NCBI RefSeq assembly: GCF_000280905.1
Contig: NZ_ALAP01000078.1
Span: forward strand, 62,001-126,000
DNA from: Streptomyces sp. AA1529
GTDB taxonomy: Bacteria > Actinomycetota > Actinomycetes > Streptomycetales > Streptomycetaceae
Length of the DNA: 64,000 bases
Direction of reading: 5' to 3'
A model generated the notes under the pieces. The model was not told where the DNA came from, did no database searches, and saw only the letters and a list, made by a program, of their open reading frames with translations. The first letter of the stretch is position 1. Each line of letters starts with the position of its first letter. Of the stretch, positions 25,847-36,979 are shown one piece after another. The position numbers were made by a program, and so were the translations under genes.

Positions 25847-27301
25847 TCAGCGGGGGTCGGGGAGCTTCAGACTGATCACGAGGACGGCCGCCGCGAAGCA
25901 CGTCAGCAGGGCGAGGACGAGGACGGCCGCCGTCGCCGTCGAGAACGGGCCGTCCAGGGAGACGAAGAGGGTTCCGCCGACGGTCGTGCCCAGCGCGGTC
26001 GCCATCTGCTGGCTGGTCACCAGCACACCGCTGCCCATGCCGGCCTGTGCGGGAGGTACGTCGGCGAGGATCATCCGGAACAGCGTGGGACCGATCAGCG
26101 CCGCACCGGCGCCGAAGAGGGCGATCCCGATGAGCACGAGCGTCAGGGAGGGATGCGGCCAGCCCAGCCCCATCACCAGCGCCAGCAGCACCAGACCCGC
26201 GCCCTGGACGAGGGCGCCCAGGGTGACGATCCGGCCGCCCAGGGCCGCCACGATCTTCGGGGTGAACTGCGCGACCGCGAAGAACGCCACGGCGAACGGC
26301 GCCAGCCCCCCGCCGGAGGCCAGCCCGTGGAAGCCGAAGTGTCCCTGCGCGATCAGCGCGTAGACGAACAGAAAGGCGCCGAAGCCGGCCTGGAAGGGCA
26401 CCACGGCCGCGAGCCCCCGGCGCGTGCCCGGATGGGACAGCACCGACGGGGACAGCAGCGGTGAGCCGCCCCGCGCCTCCAGCCCGCGCTCGACCCGCAC
26501 CAGCGCCGACAGCCCCGCCGCGGCGACCACGAGCAGCGACCACAGCCACAGCGGCCAGTCCAGATCGGGACCCGCCACGACCACGGCCAGGACACAGACC
26601 ATGGTGGCGCCGAACAGCAGGGTGCCCAGCGGGTCGAAACCGGGCCTGGTCCCGGCCCTGGTCGCGGGGACCCGCCGGATCGCCAGCAGTGCGGCGACCC
26701 CGACCGGCACGTTGATCAGGAAGACCGACCGCCAGCCGACCCCGGCGATGTCCAGCGAGACCAGCAGCCCGCCCAGGATCTGCCCGACGACCATGCCGAG
26801 GGCCGCGGTCACGCCGTACATGGCGATCGCGCGGGCCCGCTCGCGGCCCTGGCTGACCGCCTGGATCGTCGCCAGCACCTGTGGTACGAGCATGGCGGCG
26901 GCGGCCCCTTGGAGCAGCCGGGCCGTGACGAGGAACTCGATGGTCGGCGCGAGTCCGCACAGCGCCGAGGTGACGGTGAACGCCGCCAGCCCGTACGCGT
27001 ACAGTTCCCGCCTCCCGAAGGCGTCGCCCAGCCGTCCGCCCAGCACCAGGCCGAGGGCGTAGGTGAGGCCGTAGCCGGACACCACCAGCTCCAGCGCCGC
27101 CGGACCGCCGTGGAGATCCGCACCGATCGGGTCCAGCGCCACATTGACGATGGAGGCGTCCACGATGGACAGGGCGTACCCGATGAGGACCACCACGAGG
27201 GCGACACCGCCGAGCCCCGCGGCGGCCGGTTCCGGACCGGCGGCGGACGCCGGCGTCGCGCCGGGCTCCTTGGGCGGGGAGAGTCCCTCGCGATTCGTCA
27301 T
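25847..27301 (-). CDS. penG: MFS drug exporter PenG/PtlG
   Basis: This 484-aa membrane protein of the DHA2-like (14-helix) drug:H+ antiporter group has a first helix 'GVALVVVLIGYALSIVDASIVNVAL'. The motif 'LGGRLGDAFGRRELY' lies between helices 2 and 3, and the antiporter motif C-like glycine run 'GVTAALGMVVGQILGGLL' is present. It lies between penH and penF in the biosynthetic operon. Export of pentalenolactone is the expected role and would add to target-based resistance from Gap1. The start ATG 27301 is clear and lies 55 bp after the penH stop. Confidence 0.9.
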   Translation of the reverse strand: MTNREGLSPPKEPGATPASAAGPEPAAAGLGGVALVVVLIGYALSIVDASIVNVALDPIGADLHGGPAALELVVSGYGLTYALGLVLGGRLGDAFGRRELYAYGLAAFTVTSALCGLAPTIEFLVTARLLQGAAAAMLVPQVLATIQAVSQGRERARAIAMYGVTAALGMVVGQILGGLLVSLDIAGVGWRSVFLINVPVGVAALLAIRRVPATRAGTRPGFDPLGTLLFGATMVCVLAVVVAGPDLDWPLWLWSLLVVAAAGLSALVRVERGLEARGGSPLLSPSVLSHPGTRRGLAAVVPFQAGFGAFLFVYALIAQGHFGFHGLASGGGLAPFAVAFFAVAQFTPKIVAALGGRIVTLGALVQGAGLVLLALVMGLGWPHPSLTLVLIGIALFGAGAALIGPTLFRMILADVPPAQAGMGSGVLVTSQQMATALGTTVGGTLFVSLDGPFSTATAAVLVLALLTCFAAAVLVISLKLPDPR

Positions 27302-27356
27302 GTGCTGCCTGCCCGGGGGTGCGTGGGGGACGGTTGGAGAGGGTGCGGGGCCGACG

Positions 27357-28574
<1,218 letters not shown>

Positions 28575-29774
28575 TCAGAAGGTAACGGGGATTTCATCGA
28601 ACCCGCCGGTGATCCGGTGTTCCTGCCAGCGCAGTTCCTCCTCGGGTACCGCGAGCCGCAGCTCGGGCAGCCTGCGGAACAGCCGCTCGAACACCGCGGT
28701 CAGTTCGATCCGGGCCAGCACACGGCCGACGCAGTGCCGGGTGCCGTGCCCGAACGACAGATGCGGTCTGGGCCTGTCCCGGGTGATGTCCATCAGGTCG
28801 GGCTCGGGGTACGCGTGGCCGTCGACGTTGGCCGCGCCGATGGCGAGCAGCACCGCCTCCCCCGTCCGGATCACGGTGTCACCGACGGTGATGTCGCTGT
28901 GCGCGTAGCGGGGTACGAGCGCGTTGGACCCCTTGCCGCCCACGGCCAGGCGCAGGATCTCCTCGACCGCGCCCGGGGCGAGTTCGGGCTTATCGGCCAG
29001 CAGGGCACGCTGCTCCGGATTGCGCAGCATCAGCAGAGTGCCCAGGTCGATACGGACGATGGTGGTCTCGTAGCCGAACAGCAGCACGGCGTTGCCCAAC
29101 TGGGCGATGTACGCGTCGGACAGCGAACCGTCCTTGGCCGCGATCAGTTCGGACAGGATGTCGTCGCCCGGCTCCGTGCGCTTCCGCGCCACCAGTTCCG
29201 TGGTGTACTCGACGACCTGCTGGAAGGTGTGCGCCGAGTGCCGGCCGTCGTCGCTCTGGTCGAAGGTGCCTCTCGCCCACTGGCCGAACCGCTCCCGGTC
29301 GGCCCACGGCACTCCGAGCAGATCGCAGACCACCATGGTCGGCAGCGGAAACGACAGCGCGCGGTGCAGGTCGGCGGGCTGGGGGCCGGCGGCCAGTTGG
29401 TCGAGCAGTTCGTCCACGTGCTGCTCGATCCGGGACTTCATCATGCGCATCCGGCGTGTGGAGAACCGGGGGACGAGCAGCTCACGCAGCTGCGGATGGT
29501 CGGCGGCCTCGGTCTCGTAATCGTCCCCGGCCATCAGCGCCATCATGGTGTTCCGGGCCGTGGTCTTGGCCTGCCGCGCCGGGTAGGGGTTGCTGAGACC
29601 GAGCCGGCGGTCGGCGAGCAGCGCCCTGACCTCGTCGTAGCGGGTGACCAGCCAGGCGTCCTCACCGGCCGCCCGCACCGGGGTGATCGGCCCCTCCTGC
29701 TGCAGCGTGCGCATCCGGGGCGCGACGCCGAGCACGGACGGATTGTCGAACGGTAGTGTCGGCAGTTCCTCCAT
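28575..29774 (-). CDS. penM: Cytochrome P450 of the PenM/PntM type (pentalenolactone synthase)
   Basis: This 399-aa P450 has ExxR in '[10 protein letters not shown]' and the heme motif '[11 protein letters not shown]' with the cysteine at about residue 348. From memory, PntM/PenM (CYP161C) rearranges pentalenolactone F to pentalenolactone and has the unusual active-site residues Met77, Met81 and Phe232. Here Met77 and Met81 fall in '[12 protein letters not shown]' and a Phe lies at 233 in '[14 protein letters not shown]'. I start at ATG 29774 because GACGGGGG precedes it. The alternative ATG 29789 lacks a ribosome-binding site. The gene distinguishes a true pentalenolactone cluster from the neopentalenolactone cluster of S. 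avermitilis, which as I recall lacks it. Confidence 0.85.
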   Translation of the reverse strand: MEELPTLPFDNPSVLGVAPRMRTLQQEGPITPVRAAGEDAWLVTRYDEVRALLADRRLGLSNPYPARQAKTTARNTMMALMAGDDYETEAADHPQLRELLVPRFSTRRMRMMKSRIEQHVDELLDQLAAGPQPADLHRALSFPLPTMVVCDLLGVPWADRERFGQWARGTFDQSDDGRHSAHTFQQVVEYTTELVARKRTEPGDDILSELIAAKDGSLSDAYIAQLGNAVLLFGYETTIVRIDLGTLLMLRNPEQRALLADKPELAPGAVEEILRLAVGGKGSNALVPRYAHSDITVGDTVIRTGEAVLLAIGAANVDGHAYPEPDLMDITRDRPRPHLSFGHGTRHCVGRVLARIELTAVFERLFRRLPELRLAVPEEELRWQEHRITGGFDEIPVTF

Positions 29775-29951
29775 GTCCCCCGTCCTCATGAGTCAGGCAT
29801 GGCTTCGTCGGACATCCGGGCACGCCGACGGCGTCGGTGACGTCGGGTGCGCCGCGCACCGGTCGAGGGGCGCGCGGAGATGCCGGCCGCCGGTCCGGCG
29901 GACGATCATTGCTGACGTGCGGGTGGTGCGGGCGCCGGGTCGGGCTGCTGA

Positions 29952-30968
<1,017 letters not shown>

Positions 30969-31001
30969 TCACCTAGCGCTCTAGAAGTCTTTGACGCGCC
31001 G

Positions 31002-31017
31002 TTGCGCCGAGGTGCAA
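31002..31017. promoter_or_regulatory. Inverted repeat upstream of gap1
   Basis: TTGCGCCGAGGTGCAA is an imperfect palindrome (12 of 16 positions symmetric, arms TTGC/GCAA) 46 bp upstream of the gap1 start. TTGC...GCAA arms occur in many MarR-type operators, and PenR/PntR of known clusters belong to that family. No such regulator gene is adjacent here, so the binding protein, if any, is unknown. Confidence 0.4.
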
Positions 31018-31064
31018 TGCAGCCGTGTGCCCGGACGAGGCTCCGGCACGCGATCAAGCACGAG

Positions 31065-31074
31065 CTTATATAAG
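31065..31074. promoter_or_regulatory. AT-rich perfect palindrome in the gap1 upstream region
   Basis: CTTATATAAG, a 10-bp perfect palindrome, lies in the most AT-rich stretch near the cluster (31060-31092), about 110 bp before gap1. The surrounding gap 30957-31440 (484 bp) has no convincing gene. It carries the divergent promoters of gap1 and of the secreted nuclease. The palindrome could be an operator or include a promoter -10 element. Confidence 0.4.
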
Positions 31075-31350
31075 TTTGCGATACATTTCCAGGGTGATTC
31101 ACGCTCAGCGTGCCGATCCCACAACCGACTTGGCGGCAGCTGGTCCCTCACCGGCGCGTTCGAGAAATCAACCCCCACCGCATCCGGTTCCCGCGGCGGG
31201 GAAGCCGTCGCAGCCGACACCGCGCGAGCCGGCCGCCCGCATCGGCATCCACGGCACAGGGACCAGGATCACCAGCCGGCGTGAACCGCGGCCCGACGTT
31301 CCTCAAGCCCGAAGGGATGCGGCGAAGGAGTTGGCCGAACCGTCACGACC

Positions 31351-31378
31351 TTGACAACCGGCATCGGCCCGCCATGCT
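31351..31378 (+). promoter_or_regulatory. Putative promoter of the secreted nuclease gene
   Basis: TTGACA (31351-31356), a 16-nt spacer and CATGCT (31373-31378) resemble a housekeeping sigma promoter with a perfect -35 and a weak -10. They lie about 63 bp before the GTG start at 31441. The same TTG can be misread as a start codon of a longer frame. Confidence 0.45.
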
Positions 31379-31440
31379 TTACGCGCGTAGAGAATGCCCG
31401 TGCACCGCCGTACACGCTCCCCCTACACCCGGAGGCCCAG

Positions 31441-33384
31441 GTGCCGTTCCGCCCGCCGTTCCTGCCGCCCCGCTCCTCGCCCCGACCCTCGCTCCGGCCC
31501 CGGACACCGCTCCGGCGGCTCCGGGCCGCACCGGCCGCCGTCGCCGCCGCCTGCTGCGGGCTGCTCGTGCTGCCCTCATCCGCCGGGGCCGCCGACGCGC
31601 CCGGCGCCGGCGCCGCGCACGCTCCGCGCATCCACGACATCCAGGGCCGCACCCGACTCTCCCCGTTCGCGGGCCGGGAGGTCACCGGGGTACCCGGTGT
31701 CGTCACCGGGGTCCGCGACTTCGGTGCGGCACGCGGCTTCTGGTTGCAGGACCCGCACCCCGACCGCGACCGGGCCACCAGCGAGGGGATCTACGTCCAC
31801 ACCGGAGGGGACAGCCCCGGGGTCGAGACCGGCGACGCGCTGCGGGTGACCGGGAAGGTGCAGGAGTACTACCCGGGCGGCAAGGAGGCGGGCAACCAGT
31901 CGGTCACCGAACTGAGCGGCGCCACCTGGCGGACCACCGGCCACCGCCCGCGCGGGAGGCTGCCGAGGGCCGTCCGGCTCACCGCGCACTCGGTACCGGA
32001 GGCGTACGCGCCGGACGCGGCTGGGGGTCCCCCCGGATCCGGAGCACTCGAGGGAGGGAGCATCGAGAACCGGCCGCTGCGCCCGGACCGTTACGCGCTG
32101 GACCGCTACGAGTCGCTGGAGGGCATGCGCGTCTCCGTGCACGACGTGCGGGTCACCGGTCCCACCAGCCGCTACCACGACCTGTGGGTGACCACCGACC
32201 CGGACCAGCACCCGACTCCGCGCGGCGGCACCCTCTACGGCTCCTACGAGGACCGCAACGGCGCCCGGATGAAGATCTCCTCGCTGCTCCCCCTCGACAC
32301 GCACCCCTTCCCCGAGGCCGACGTCGGCGACTCGCTGCGCGGCACCACCGAAGGCCCGCTGGACTACGAGCAGTACGGCGGCTACACGCTGCGCGCCACC
32401 GCACTGGGCGAGCTCCGGGACAACGGCCTGGAGCGCGAACGGACCCGCAGGCAGCGGCGGAACGAACTGGCAGTGGCGACGTACAACGTCGAGAACCTCT
32501 CCCCCGCCTCCGAGCCCGCCAAGTTCGAGCGGCTGGCCGAGGGCCTGGTCACCAACCTCTCCTCCCCCGACATCGTCACCGTCGAGGAGGTCCAGGGCGA
32601 CTCGGGGCCGCAGGACGACGGCACCGTCGGCGCGGAGCGGACGCTCACGAGACTGACCGAGGCCATCCGGAAGGCGGGCGGGCCCTCCTACGCGTGGCGC
32701 CAGATCGACCCGGAGGACAAGGCGGACGGCGGCCGGCCCGGCGGCAACATCCGCGTGGCCTTCCTCTACAACCCCGCCCGGGTGTCCTTCACCGACCGGC
32801 CCGGCGGCGACGCCACCACCCCGGTACGGGTCCTGGAGCGGGGCGGCGAGCCCGCGCTGTCCGCCTCACCCGGCCGGATCGCACCGCGGGACGCCGCCTG
32901 GGAGGACAGCCGCAAGCCGCTGGCGGGCGAGTTCCGCTTCCGGGGCAGCACGGTCTTCGTGATCGCCGGCCACTTCAGCTCCAAGGGCGGCGACCAGCCG
33001 ATGGAGGGCCGCATCCAGCCGCCCGCCCGGCACTCGGAACAGCAGCGCGTCGCACAGGCCGAGGCGGTGAACGGCTTCGTGCGCACGCTGCGGGACGTCG
33101 ACCCGGAAGCGGTGGTCGTGGCGGGCGGCGACTTCAACGACTTCCCCTTCTCCCCCACCCTGCGCACGCTGCGCTCGGGCCACGCGCTGACCAGCCCGCT
33201 CGACCGGCTGCCCCGCGACGAGCGGTACGGCTACGTCTACAACGGGAACTCCCAGACCCTGGACCATCTGCTGACCAGCCCGGGCGCCGGGCGGCCCGAG
33301 TACGACATCGTCCACATCAACGCGGAGTTCGCCGACCAGGTCAGCGACCACGATCCGTCGGTCGTCCGGATCACCCGCCGCTGA
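31441..33384 (+). CDS. Secreted endonuclease/exonuclease/phosphatase-family nuclease
   Basis: This 647-aa protein starts at GTG 31441, with GGAGG at 6 nt. A long Arg/Pro-rich N-region precedes a hydrophobic signal core ('AAPAAVAAACCGLLVLPSSAGA'). The mature part begins with an OB-like domain ('VTGVPGVVTGVRDFGAARGFWLQD', quoted loosely). It is followed by a C-terminal EEP catalytic domain with 'VATYNVENL', 'IVTVEEVQ', 'GGDFNDFPF' and 'DHDPSVV'. The layout is that of ExeM/NucH-like extracellular DNases. Around 32020-32065 a short G- and C-run segment encodes 'AAGGPPGSGALEGG', which looks like an inserted loop. The role is probably extracellular nucleic-acid degradation. Confidence 0.88.
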   Translation: MPFRPPFLPPRSSPRPSLRPRTPLRRLRAAPAAVAAACCGLLVLPSSAGAADAPGAGAAHAPRIHDIQGRTRLSPFAGREVTGVPGVVTGVRDFGAARGFWLQDPHPDRDRATSEGIYVHTGGDSPGVETGDALRVTGKVQEYYPGGKEAGNQSVTELSGATWRTTGHRPRGRLPRAVRLTAHSVPEAYAPDAAGGPPGSGALEGGSIENRPLRPDRYALDRYESLEGMRVSVHDVRVTGPTSRYHDLWVTTDPDQHPTPRGGTLYGSYEDRNGARMKISSLLPLDTHPFPEADVGDSLRGTTEGPLDYEQYGGYTLRATALGELRDNGLERERTRRQRRNELAVATYNVENLSPASEPAKFERLAEGLVTNLSSPDIVTVEEVQGDSGPQDDGTVGAERTLTRLTEAIRKAGGPSYAWRQIDPEDKADGGRPGGNIRVAFLYNPARVSFTDRPGGDATTPVRVLERGGEPALSASPGRIAPRDAAWEDSRKPLAGEFRFRGSTVFVIAGHFSSKGGDQPMEGRIQPPARHSEQQRVAQAEAVNGFVRTLRDVDPEAVVVAGGDFNDFPFSPTLRTLRSGHALTSPLDRLPRDERYGYVYNGNSQTLDHLLTSPGAGRPEYDIVHINAEFADQVSDHDPSVVRITRR

Positions 33385-33463
33385 GCAGGCGCCGCCGCGA
33401 GGCGGTCCCGGCCCGGACGGCTGCGGGGCGGCGCGCCCGTCCCGCCGCTCACCGGCGGGTCGG

Positions 33464-34447
33464 TCAGGCCCACCGCGGCGGCTTGCCGCCCCGGTGCCCG
33501 GACGGCGGCGGAACAGCGGGCTGTCCGCCGTGCGGGGGCGCCCCGGGCGAGCCGTGGGGCGGTGTCCCCGGCGCGCCGTGGGGCGGTACCGGAGGGGCGC
33601 CGTACGGGGCGCCCGGCGCTCCGGGGACCGGGCCCGGGCGGCCGGCCGGACCCTGGGGCGGCGGCCCTCCGGCACCCGGCGCCGCTCCGGGTGCGCCGGG
33701 CCCGGGCCGGGTTCCGGTCAGGTCCCGCACCAGCAGGGTCGCGCCCGCGACGGCACCCGGCATCAGCGGGACGGCGAGCAGCGGCACCAGGAAGGCCAGC
33801 GCCAGGGGCACTCCGAAGCCCAGCGCGAGGGCCTTGCGCCGGCGCAGCATCGCCAGCCGCTCCCGAACCGGGACGCCCCGGCGTTGCAGCCCGACCGAGG
33901 CGAGTTCCAGGGTGAGGAAGAATCCCGCGACGCAGAAGCCGAGCGCCGGGACGACGCTCTGCCCGAGCAGCGGGACGAAGCCGAGGAAGAAGAGCGGAAC
34001 CGTGAACAGCAGCGTCCGGAAGAGCACGTAGGCGCTGTCGCACAGCGAGGTCCACAGCTCCCGCCACAGGGGCCGGTCGACGACCTGCCCGGGCAGTCCG
34101 CCCTCGCTCTCCTCGACCCGTTCGGAGAGCTTCTCGTAGAACGGGTCGCCGATCAGCAGGGTGACCGCCGCGAACGTCACCACGGCCAGCATCAGCACGG
34201 CGCACCACAGCATGACCGCGAAGGCACCGCGGGTCAGGGCGCGGCCGGTGGCGTCCCAGTCGTCGGCGAAGGGCGTGGCCCAGGCGGCGAGGTCGTCGGC
34301 GTAGAAGCCGAGCGCGACGAGGGCCGCCGCGTAGAGGACGAATGTGATCAGCGCGGGCAGCAGCCCGAACCCGAACCACCGCCCGTGGGTGAGCACCCAC
34401 CGCTGTCCCCGCCCCAAGTACCGCAGCCCGGCCCCAAGATCACGCAT
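33464..34447 (-). CDS. EI24/CysZ-like membrane protein
   Basis: This 327-aa protein has several transmembrane helices ('GFGLLPALITFVLYAAALVALGF', 'LWCAVLMLAVVTFAAVTLLI', 'TLLFTVPLFFLGFVPLLGQ', 'LALAFLVPLLAVPLMPGAVAG', abbreviated). The sequence 'GDPFYEKLSERVEE' is typical of the EI24 domain family that includes the sulfate transporter CysZ. The C-terminal 90 residues are a Gly/Pro-rich cytoplasmic tail with repeats of 'PPHGAPGTPPHGSPGAPPHGG'-like units. The function in actinomycetes is unknown. The start ATG 34447 has no ribosome-binding site but a -10-like TAGGCT 6 nt upstream, suggesting a leaderless mRNA. Confidence 0.82.
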   Translation of the reverse strand: MRDLGAGLRYLGRGQRWVLTHGRWFGFGLLPALITFVLYAAALVALGFYADDLAAWATPFADDWDATGRALTRGAFAVMLWCAVLMLAVVTFAAVTLLIGDPFYEKLSERVEESEGGLPGQVVDRPLWRELWTSLCDSAYVLFRTLLFTVPLFFLGFVPLLGQSVVPALGFCVAGFFLTLELASVGLQRRGVPVRERLAMLRRRKALALGFGVPLALAFLVPLLAVPLMPGAVAGATLLVRDLTGTRPGPGAPGAAPGAGGPPPQGPAGRPGPVPGAPGAPYGAPPVPPHGAPGTPPHGSPGAPPHGGQPAVPPPSGHRGGKPPRWA

Positions 34448-34453
34448 ATGGCA

Positions 34454-34459
34454 AGCCTA
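34454..34459 (-). promoter_or_regulatory. -10 box of a probable leaderless promoter (EI24-like gene)
   Basis: On the minus strand TAGGCT ends 6 nt before the ATG at 34447. This spacing puts the transcription start on or next to the ATG, consistent with a leaderless message; no ribosome-binding site is present. Confidence 0.5.
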
Positions 34460-34585
34460 CGGCCTGCGGGCCCGGGTGCGGGACGGGTGCGCCCGCCGCC
34501 CTCCCGATCGGTTGCGCAGTTGTGACGCCGCGCCGCCGCGCTCCGCTCCAGCGGTGGCGTGGCGGCGCGGACGCACCCGGCCGGC

Positions 34586-35572
34586 TCAGTTGTGGCTGTG
34601 CAGCGCCTCGTTCAGGCCGCCCCACGAGCCGCTGCGCTGCAGGGCCTCGACGGCGCCGGTGACCGAGTTGCGGCGGAAGAGCAGGTTGTTGGCGCCGGAC
34701 AGCTCCAGCGCCTTGACGATCTTCCCGTCCGGGAGGGTGACGCGGGTACCGGCCGTGACATAGAGGCCGGCCTCGACGACCGAGTCGTCGCCGAGCGAGA
34801 TCCCGATGCCCGCCTCGGCACCGATCAGGCAGCGCTCGCCGATGGAGACGACCTGCTTGCCGCCGCCGGAGAGGGTGCCCATGATCGAGGCGCCGCCGCC
34901 CAGGTCGGTGCCGTCGCCGAGGACGACTCCCGCGCTGATCCGGCCCTCGACCATGGAGGTGCCCAGGGTGCCGGCGTTGAAGTTGCAGAAGCCCTCGTGC
35001 ATGACGGTGGTGCCCTCGGCGAGGTGCGCGCCCAGCCGGACCCGGTCGGCGTCGCCGATCCGGACGCCCTTGGGGACCACGTAGTCGGTCATCCGCGGGA
35101 ACTTGTCCACGCTGGTCACCGCCAGGTGCGCACCGGAGGCACGGGCGGCGAGCCGGGCCCGGTCGACCTGGTCGACCGGCACCGGACCCAGGTTGGTCCA
35201 GGCGACATTGGCCAGGTGCGCGAACTGCCCTTCCAGGCTGAGCCCGTGCGGGCGTACCAGGCGGTGGCTGAGCAGGTGCAGGCGCAGATACACGTCGTGC
35301 GCGTCCAGCGGCTTGTCGTCCAGGGAGGAGATGACCGTGCGGACGGCGACGATCTCGACGCCGCGGCGCGGGTCCTCCCCGAGTGCCTGCGGCGCGGCGC
35401 TGCCGAGCAGCTCGGCGGCGCGCTCGGCGTTCAGCCGCTCGCTGCCCGCCGGGCCGGGCTCCGCGACGAGCTCCGGGCTGGGGAACCAGGTGTCCAGGAC
35501 CGTGCCGTCGGCGACGGTGGCGAGGCCGGCGGCGACGGCGCCGGTGGTGCGGAGAGTGGGTGCGTCGGTCAT
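34586..35572 (-). CDS. dapD: 2,3,4,5-tetrahydropyridine-2,6-dicarboxylate N-succinyltransferase DapD
   Basis: This 328-aa actinobacterial-type DapD acts in the succinylase branch of lysine/diaminopimelate synthesis. The C-terminal half is a left-handed parallel beta-helix of hexapeptide repeats ('[20 protein letters not shown]', '[12 protein letters not shown]'-like turns, '[19 protein letters not shown]'). The N-terminal half carries the actinobacterial extension ('[16 protein letters not shown]'). Length is as expected. A TAGCGT box ends 7 nt before ATG 35572, so the gene may be leaderless, although a GAGG lies within the same stretch. It is transcribed alone between the EI24-like gene and the SMR regulator. 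Confidence 0.93.
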   Translation of the reverse strand: MTDAPTLRTTGAVAAGLATVADGTVLDTWFPSPELVAEPGPAGSERLNAERAAELLGSAAPQALGEDPRRGVEIVAVRTVISSLDDKPLDAHDVYLRLHLLSHRLVRPHGLSLEGQFAHLANVAWTNLGPVPVDQVDRARLAARASGAHLAVTSVDKFPRMTDYVVPKGVRIGDADRVRLGAHLAEGTTVMHEGFCNFNAGTLGTSMVEGRISAGVVLGDGTDLGGGASIMGTLSGGGKQVVSIGERCLIGAEAGIGISLGDDSVVEAGLYVTAGTRVTLPDGKIVKALELSGANNLLFRRNSVTGAVEALQRSGSWGGLNEALHSHN

Positions 35573-35579
35573 ACCTCGA

Positions 35580-35585
35580 ACGCTA
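35580..35585 (-). promoter_or_regulatory. -10 box of a probable leaderless promoter (dapD)
   Basis: On the minus strand TAGCGT is followed by 7 nt and then the dapD ATG. The spacing fits a transcription start at or beside the start codon. A convincing -35 element was not seen. Confidence 0.45.
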
Positions 35586-35631
35586 TCCGGAGCGGGCGGG
35601 CGATGACGAACCGGTCCACGGGCCGGTCAGG

Positions 35632-36204
35632 CTAGGAGCGGTCACCGTCCGCGGCCGGGCCCGGGCCGCCGAGCACCCGGGCGAGCGCCGAGCGGACCTC
35701 CGTCCGGTCGAAGGGGCGGTCGGTGAGCAGGATCTGCAGCAGCAGTCCGTCGATCAGCGCGGCCAGCGCCCGGGCCGTGGCCGGGTCCGCGGTGTGCCGG
35801 CCGACCACCTCGACCCAGTCGTCGATCCAGGCCGCCGCGACCGGCTGGAGCGGCGGGCGGCGCAGGGCGGCGAGATAGAGCTCGTACTCCAGCCGGATGC
35901 GTCCGTGCGCTCCCGAGGCGTACTCCTCCAGGATCCGCACCATCACATCCAGCAGGGATTCCCGGCCGGACAGTTCCCGGTCCCAGGTCTCGATCTCGGA
36001 CTGCGGCCCGCAGGTGACCTGCTGGAGCGCCGCGACGAGCAGATCGTCCAGGCTCCCGAAGTGGTAGGTGGTGGAGCCCAGCGGCACGTCCGCCTCGGCC
36101 GCGACGGAGCGGTGGCTGAGTGCCGAGATGCCCTTCAGCTCCACCAGCCGGATCGCGGCGTCGATGATCCGCTGCCGCCGCTCGGGGTCGTATCGCCGTC
36201 CCAT
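35632..36204 (-). CDS. TetR-family regulator paired with SMR pump
   Basis: This 190-aa TetR protein has its DNA-binding domain at residues about 8-55: 'RQRIIDAAIRLVELKGISALSHRSVAAEADVPLGSTTYHFGSLDDLL' (helix-turn-helix read from 'HRSVAAEADVPLGSTTYHF'). The C-terminal domain is short and helical, as in TetR_C_6-like regulators. Its ATG (36204-36202) overlaps the TGA of the SMR gene, so both are made from one message. Two tandem palindromes in the promoter of the pair are the likely operators, giving a drug-inducible, autorepressed pump/regulator unit. Confidence 0.9.
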   Translation of the reverse strand: MGRRYDPERRQRIIDAAIRLVELKGISALSHRSVAAEADVPLGSTTYHFGSLDDLLVAALQQVTCGPQSEIETWDRELSGRESLLDVMVRILEEYASGAHGRIRLEYELYLAALRRPPLQPVAAAWIDDWVEVVGRHTADPATARALAALIDGLLLQILLTDRPFDRTEVRSALARVLGGPGPAADGDRS

Positions 36205-36524
36205 CAGTGCGCGCCTCCCAGGTTGAGCACCACGACTCCGCATATCACCAGCAGCAGGCCGAGGATCTTCGCGGCGGTGACCGACTCGCCGATGAACACC
36301 ATGCCGATCAGCGCGATCGCCGCCGTCCCCGCACCGGACCAGATGGCATAGGCGGTCCCCACGGACAGGCTCTTGAGCGTCTGCGCGAGGAGCACGAACG
36401 CCACCAGATAGCCGGCCGCCGTCAGCAGCGAGGGCACCAGTCTGCTGAAGCCCTCGCTGTACTTCATCGCGGTCGTCCCCAGTACCTCCGCGAGGATCGC
36501 CGCCGCCAGCGTCACATAGGTCAT
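36204..36524 (-). CDS. Small multidrug resistance (SMR/EmrE-like) efflux protein
   Basis: This 106-aa, four-helix membrane protein of the SMR family has the essential glutamate of helix 1 in 'AAILAEVLGTTAMKYSEGF'. 'GTAYAIWSGAGTAAIALIGM' carries the conserved Tyr and Trp of helix 3, and a hydrophobic helix 4 lies at 'ILGLLLVICGVVVLNL'. I start at ATG 36524 ('MTYVTLAAA') since a TACGCT box lies 7 nt upstream (36532-36537) and no ribosome-binding site is present; the longer frame from 36542 runs into the operator. It probably exports cationic compounds and is translationally coupled to its TetR regulator. Confidence 0.93.
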   Translation of the reverse strand: MTYVTLAAAILAEVLGTTAMKYSEGFSRLVPSLLTAAGYLVAFVLLAQTLKSLSVGTAYAIWSGAGTAAIALIGMVFIGESVTAAKILGLLLVICGVVVLNLGGAH

Positions 36525-36526
36525 GC

Positions 36527-36560
36527 GTACGAGCGTACACAACGTTGCGTACGGTCGTAC
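36527..36560. promoter_or_regulatory. Two tandem TetR-type operators before the SMR-tetR unit
   Basis: GTACGAGCGTAC (36527-36538) and GTACGGTCGTAC (36549-36560) are each perfect 5+5-bp inverted repeats of GTACG-N2-CGTAC. Their centres are 22 bp apart, about two helical turns. The first overlaps the -10-like box of the SMR gene. This arrangement suits cooperative binding of two TetR dimers. Confidence 0.75.
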
Positions 36561-36585
36561 ACAGGAAGGTTTCCGGCCATGCGAA

Positions 36586-36616
36586 ACGGCCGCGCACCCC
36601 GAAGGTGCGCGGCCGT
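36586..36616 (-). terminator. Terminator of the suf operon
   Basis: A perfect 13-bp stem (ACGGCCGCGCACC at 36586-36598, complement at 36604-36616) closes a 5-nt loop. It lies 34 nt beyond the stop codon of the last suf gene, separating the operon from the SMR promoter. Confidence 0.8.
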
Positions 36617-36649
36617 CACCCGCCGTACGCGGAACAGCTGCCGGAGCGC

Positions 36650-36979
36650 TCAGACGTTGAAGCCCAGCGCCCTGAGCTGCTCGCGCCCGTCGTCAGTGAT
36701 CTTGTCGGGGCCCCACGGGGGCATCCAGACCCAATTGATCCTGAGTTCGTTGACGATGCCCTCGGTCGCGGACTGCGCCTGGTCCTCGATGACGTCGGTC
36801 AGCGGACAGGCCGCCGAGGTGAGCGTCATGTCGATGGTGGCGATGTTCGCGTCGTCGACGTGGATCCCGTAGATCAGGCCGAGGTTGACGACGTCGATAC
36901 CCAGCTCCGGGTCGACGACGTCCATGAGCGCCTCGCGGACCTCTTCCTCGCTCGCGGGCTTGGTGGTCATCTCGGTCAT
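36650..36979 (-). CDS. sufT: MIP18/SufT-family iron-sulfur assembly factor
   Basis: This 109-aa DUF59/MIP18-family protein has the core 'REALMDVVDPELGIDVVNLGLIYG' followed by 'MTLTSAACPLTD' with the conserved cysteine. The C-terminal 'INWVWMPPWGPDKITDDGREQLRALGF' is typical of actinobacterial SUF-linked members. ATG 36979 overlaps the sufU stop codon (ATGA). Members help maturation of Fe-S enzymes, acting after the scaffold. It is the last gene of the suf operon and ends at a hairpin. Confidence 0.92.
   Translation of the reverse strand: MTEMTTKPASEEEVREALMDVVDPELGIDVVNLGLIYGIHVDDANIATIDMTLTSAACPLTDVIEDQAQSATEGIVNELRINWVWMPPWGPDKITDDGREQLRALGFNV

Noticed and set aside
30981-31220. 79-aa minus-strand frame upstream of gap1 considered as a missing regulator
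   Set aside because: No helix-turn-helix, no ribosome-binding site, and it overlaps the gap1 promoter palindromes.
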